Translations under genes and position numbers: made by a program
Shown here: positions 5,305-7,995 of the stretch, piece after piece
Layout: the number at the start of each line of letters is the position of its first letter
How positions within the stretch are numbered: the first letter of the stretch is position 1
Notes under the pieces: generated by a model
Told to the model about the DNA's origin: nothing
Seen by the model: the letters and a program-made list of their open reading frames with translations, nothing else
Databases searched by the model: none
DNA from: Candidatus Aminicenantota bacterium
Lineage (GTDB): Bacteria > Acidobacteriota > Aminicenantia > UBA2199
Reading direction: 5' to 3'
DNA length: 7,995 nucleotides
Assembly (NCBI GenBank): GCA_026393775.1
Contig: JAPKZM010000137.1
Location: forward strand, 1-7,995

Positions 5305-7044
5305 ATGAATGAAGCTAAAATAATCAAGGTGTCGGGACCGCTGGTCGTGGCCGACGGTTGCCTGGGGGCCCGGATGTTCGACATGGTAAGGGTGGGAACC
5401 AAAAAACTGATCGGCGAGATCGTCGAGTTGAAGGGCAGCCAGGCTTTCATCCAGGTCTACGAGGAAACGAGCGGTATTGCTCCCGGCGAACCGGTTGTCC
5501 TGACCAACGAACCGCTGAGCGTGGAGCTCGGCCCCGGGCTGGCCAGCTCCATCTATGACGGCATCCAGCGGCCGCTCAACGTGCTGCGCCGGGAAACCGG
5601 TGATTTCATCCCCCGTGGCGTGGAGATGCCGGGCCTCGACCTGGCCAAGCGCTGGAGTTTCCAGCCGCAGGTAAAAGCCGGAGACCCGGTGCGTGAAGGT
5701 GACATCCTGGGCACCGTCGCCGAAACCGCCCTGCTCGTTCACAAGATCATGGTCCCGCCTGGGTGCGGCGGCAAAGTCACATCGATCGAAAAAGGGGAAT
5801 TCACGGTCCGCGAAACCGTAGCCCGGATCCAAACACCCGGCGGGCCCCGCGAGATCGCCATGGCCCAGCGCTGGCCGGTGCGCAAGCCGAGGCCGGTACG
5901 GACAAAATTCGCCCCCAGCGAACCGCTCACAACCGGGCAGCGCGTGATCGACACGTTCTTCCCCATCGCCAAGGGCGGCACGGCCTGCATTCCCGGCCCT
6001 TTTGGCGCCGGCAAGACCGTGACCATGCACGAGGTCGCCAAGTGGTCCGACGCTCAGGTCATCGTCTACGTGGCCTGCGGCGAACGGGGCAACGAGTGCG
6101 CCGACCTGCTGTTGAGCTTCCCGGAACTGAAAGACCCCCGTTCGGGACGGCCGCTGCTGGAACGTACCGTCATCATCGCCAATACGTCCAACATGCCGGT
6201 GGCCGCCCGCGAGGCCTCGGTGTACACCGGCGTCACCATCGCCGAGTATTTCCGTGACATGGGCTATTCGGTAGCTCTGATGGCCGACTCGACCAGCCGC
6301 TGGGCCGAGGCCCTGCGCGAGATGTCGGGAAGGTTGGAAGAGATGCCCGGCGAGGAGGGATACCCGGCTTACCTTTCTTCACGCCTGGCCGAATTCTACG
6401 AGCGCGCCGGCAAGGTGGCATGCCTGGGAAGCGACTCCCGCCAGGGAGCGCTGAGCATCATGGGAGCCGTATCCCCCCCGGGCGGCGACCTGTCCGACCC
6501 GGTGGTCCAGGCCACCCTGCGCGTGGTCAAGGTGTTCTGGGGCCTGGACGACAAGCTGGCCAACTCCCGCCATTTCCCGGCCATCGACTGGCTGCAGAGT
6601 TACTCGCTCTACCATGAGAACCTGGATGCATACATCCGGGAGAACATCGCCGCAGATTTCAGCCAATTGCGGCAGGAAGCGATGCGCCTCCTGGAAGAGG
6701 AGGCGTCGCTGCTCGAGATCTCCCGCCTGGTCGGGATCGAATCGCTCTCCTTCAACGACCGCCTGGTACTGGAAACGGCCAAGTCGGTGCGCGAGGATTT
6801 CCTGCACCAGAACGCCTTCCATGAAGTAGACACCTACACGTCACTGCTCAAACAGTACCGCATGCTGCGCGTCATCATGCTGTTTCACCGCCTGGGCCGG
6901 GAAAAGATCGCAGCCGGTGTCGAGTTTGAAGATATCAGCCGCCTGCCGGTGCGCGAGAAGATCGCCCGTTTAAAATACCTGCCCGAAGACCGGCCCGAGG
7001 AATTCCAAAAAGTCGAAGAGGCGCTGGGCAACAGCCATGAATAA
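5305..7044 (+). CDS. V-type ATPase catalytic subunit A
   Basis: A 579-residue catalytic subunit that hydrolyses (or makes) ATP at the A/B interface. It starts with the usual beta-barrel, IIKVSGPLVVADG (about 5-17). It contains the A-specific insert (non-homologous region, roughly residues 115-190, with VKAGDPVREGDILG and a PPGCGGKV turn), absent from F-type beta. The P-loop GPFGAGKT spans 231-238 with Lys237. GERGNE follows, with Glu260 as the catalytic glutamate. SNMPVAAREASVYTG and ALMADSTSRWAEALREMSGRLEEMPGEEGYPAYL are complete, as is the helical C-terminal domain. Length is normal (about 580). It begins one base after the F stop, with its own ribosome binding site, and overlaps B by 8 bases. 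All catalytic residues that can be checked are present, so the enzyme should be active. Confidence 0.98.
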   Translation: MNEAKIIKVSGPLVVADGCLGARMFDMVRVGTKKLIGEIVELKGSQAFIQVYEETSGIAPGEPVVLTNEPLSVELGPGLASSIYDGIQRPLNVLRRETGDFIPRGVEMPGLDLAKRWSFQPQVKAGDPVREGDILGTVAETALLVHKIMVPPGCGGKVTSIEKGEFTVRETVARIQTPGGPREIAMAQRWPVRKPRPVRTKFAPSEPLTTGQRVIDTFFPIAKGGTACIPGPFGAGKTVTMHEVAKWSDAQVIVYVACGERGNECADLLLSFPELKDPRSGRPLLERTVIIANTSNMPVAAREASVYTGVTIAEYFRDMGYSVALMADSTSRWAEALREMSGRLEEMPGEEGYPAYLSSRLAEFYERAGKVACLGSDSRQGALSIMGAVSPPGGDLSDPVVQATLRVVKVFWGLDDKLANSRHFPAIDWLQSYSLYHENLDAYIRENIAADFSQLRQEAMRLLEEEASLLEISRLVGIESLSFNDRLVLETAKSVREDFLHQNAFHEVDTYTSLLKQYRMLRVIMLFHRLGREKIAAGVEFEDISRLPVREKIARLKYLPEDRPEEFQKVEEALGNSHE

Positions 7045-7995
7045 AGAATACATGACCATATCGTCGGTTTCCGGTCCCCTGGTTGTCGTCGAACAGATCA
7101 GCGAGGTCGCCTACGCCGAGCTAGTGGAAGTGCAGTTCGCCACGGGGGAGGTCCGCCGCGGCAAGGTCCTGGAAATTTCAGAAAAACAGGCCCTGGTCCA
7201 GATGTTCGAGGGCACCATCGGCCTGGACGTTCGCGACGCCCGGGTGCGCTTCCTGGGGCGAACCCAGGAGCTCGCTGTTTCCCCAGACATGGTCGGCCGC
7301 ATCTTCGACGGCGCCGGCCGCCCGCGCGACGACGGCCCGCAGATCATCGCCGAGAAGCGTCTGGACATCAACGGCAATCCTATCAATCCCAGTTCCCGCG
7401 CCTACCCCTCCGAATTCATCCAGACCGGTATCTCGACCATCGACGGCATGAACCCCCTGGTACGTGGCCAGAAACTGCCGATATTTTCCGCCGCCGGCCT
7501 TCCGCACGCGCGCCTGACAGCCCAAATTGCCCGCCAGGCGAGAGTCCTTGGCAAAGAAGAACATTTCGCGGTTGTTTTCGGGGCCATGGGCATCACTTTC
7601 GAAGAAGCCGATTTTTTCATGAACGATTTCCGCAAAACCGGCGCCATCGAACGCAGCGTCCTGTTCATCAACCTGGCCAACGACCCGGCCATCGAGCGCA
7701 TTTCCACCCCGCGCCTGGCCCTGACCTGCGCCGAATATTTGGCCTTCGACCTGGACATGCATGTACTGGTCATCCTCATCGACATGACCTTTTACTGCGA
7801 GTCGCTGCGTGAGATCTCGGCGGCGCGCAAGGAGATCCCCGGCCGCCGCGGCTACCCCGGATACCTCTACACCGACCTCTCGACCATCTACGAGCGCGCG
7901 GGACGCATCATCGGCAAGAAGGGCTCCATCACCCAGATCCCCGTCCTCTCCATGCCCGACGACGACAAGACGCACCCCGTGCCCGACCTCACCGG
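7037..7995 (+). CDS. V-type ATPase non-catalytic subunit B (partial, C-terminus beyond window)
   Basis: Open to the window edge; 319 codons are visible of about 460 expected. The start NKEYMTISSVSGPLVVVE matches the family opening 'K-E-Y-x-T-i-x-x-V-x-G-P-L', which selects the ATG at 7037 over the in-frame ATG at 7052. Seen further on are EFIQTGISTIDGMNPLVRGQ, KLPIFSAAGLPHARLTAQIA (the B-type degenerate P-loop region, which lacks GKT and so is non-catalytic), ERISTPRLALTCAEYLAFD, and GRRGYPGYLYTDLSTIYERA followed by GSITQIPVLSMPDDDKTHP. The usual 'T-D-M-T-N-Y-C-E' reads IDMTFYCE. The arginine finger expected in a later SLSRL motif is outside the window. It overlaps the end of subunit A by 8 bases and has no close strong ribosome binding site, pointing to coupled translation and a 1:1 ratio with A. 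Confidence 0.97.
   Translation, partial: MNKEYMTISSVSGPLVVVEQISEVAYAELVEVQFATGEVRRGKVLEISEKQALVQMFEGTIGLDVRDARVRFLGRTQELAVSPDMVGRIFDGAGRPRDDGPQIIAEKRLDINGNPINPSSRAYPSEFIQTGISTIDGMNPLVRGQKLPIFSAAGLPHARLTAQIARQARVLGKEEHFAVVFGAMGITFEEADFFMNDFRKTGAIERSVLFINLANDPAIERISTPRLALTCAEYLAFDLDMHVLVILIDMTFYCESLREISAARKEIPGRRGYPGYLYTDLSTIYERAGRIIGKKGSITQIPVLSMPDDDKTHPVPDLT

Noticed and set aside
5218..6030. 270-codon minus-strand frame opposite subunits F and A
   Set aside because: A by-product of high third-position GC in subunit A. The sense protein is unambiguous.
7178..7975. 265-codon minus-strand frame opposite subunit B
   Set aside because: It lies entirely within the strongly conserved B coding region and resembles no family.

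Overview
The window comes from a bacterium and is filled almost entirely by one strand of an A/V-type (vacuolar-type, rotary) ATPase operon. One unrelated membrane-protein gene lies upstream. DNA is moderately GC-rich by eye, and all supported genes are on the + strand. The subunit order (G/H stalk, I, K, E, C, F, A, B) is that of the bacterial operons of Thermus and Enterococcus. The lineage cannot be fixed from this window. An anaerobic or fermentative bacterium (for example from the Acidobacteriota/Aminicenantes or spirochaete-like groups) would fit, but this is a low-confidence guess.

Layout: 43-759 encodes a polytopic membrane protein with a very histidine-rich cytosolic or periplasmic loop, resembling the nickel/cobalt (NiCoT/NicO/UreH-like) transporters. 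The gap at 760-961 holds a good sigma-70-type promoter (831-859), a 12-bp AT palindrome over its -10 box, and a possible leader hairpin (877-906). It has no gene and no convincing terminator. The operon then runs without a real gap: stalk subunit G/H (962-1276), membrane stator subunit I (1279-3297), c-ring proteolipid K (3313-3786), a strikingly short stalk subunit E (3786-4196), a short central-stalk subunit C (4193-4993), subunit F (4977-5303), catalytic subunit A (5305-7044) and the start of non-catalytic subunit B (7037 to the window edge). Subunit D, the rotor axle, is expected just beyond the window.

Together these genes make one machine. A and B form the hexameric ATPase head. F and C (with D outside the window) couple it to the K ring. 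E and G/H form the peripheral stalks that hold the head to subunit I, and the ion path runs between I and K. The K sequence keeps the side chains that bind Na+ in the Enterococcus hirae ring (Thr57, Gln58, Gln109, Glu138), so the enzyme is predicted to be sodium-coupled. The main oddities are the compact E subunit (136 residues, apparently missing most of its head domain), the compact C subunit, and an extra glutamate in the third membrane helix of K. Strong Shine-Dalgarno sites precede K and A, with a third purine-rich site before the first gene; most of the others rely on overlapping or nearly touching stop/start codons.
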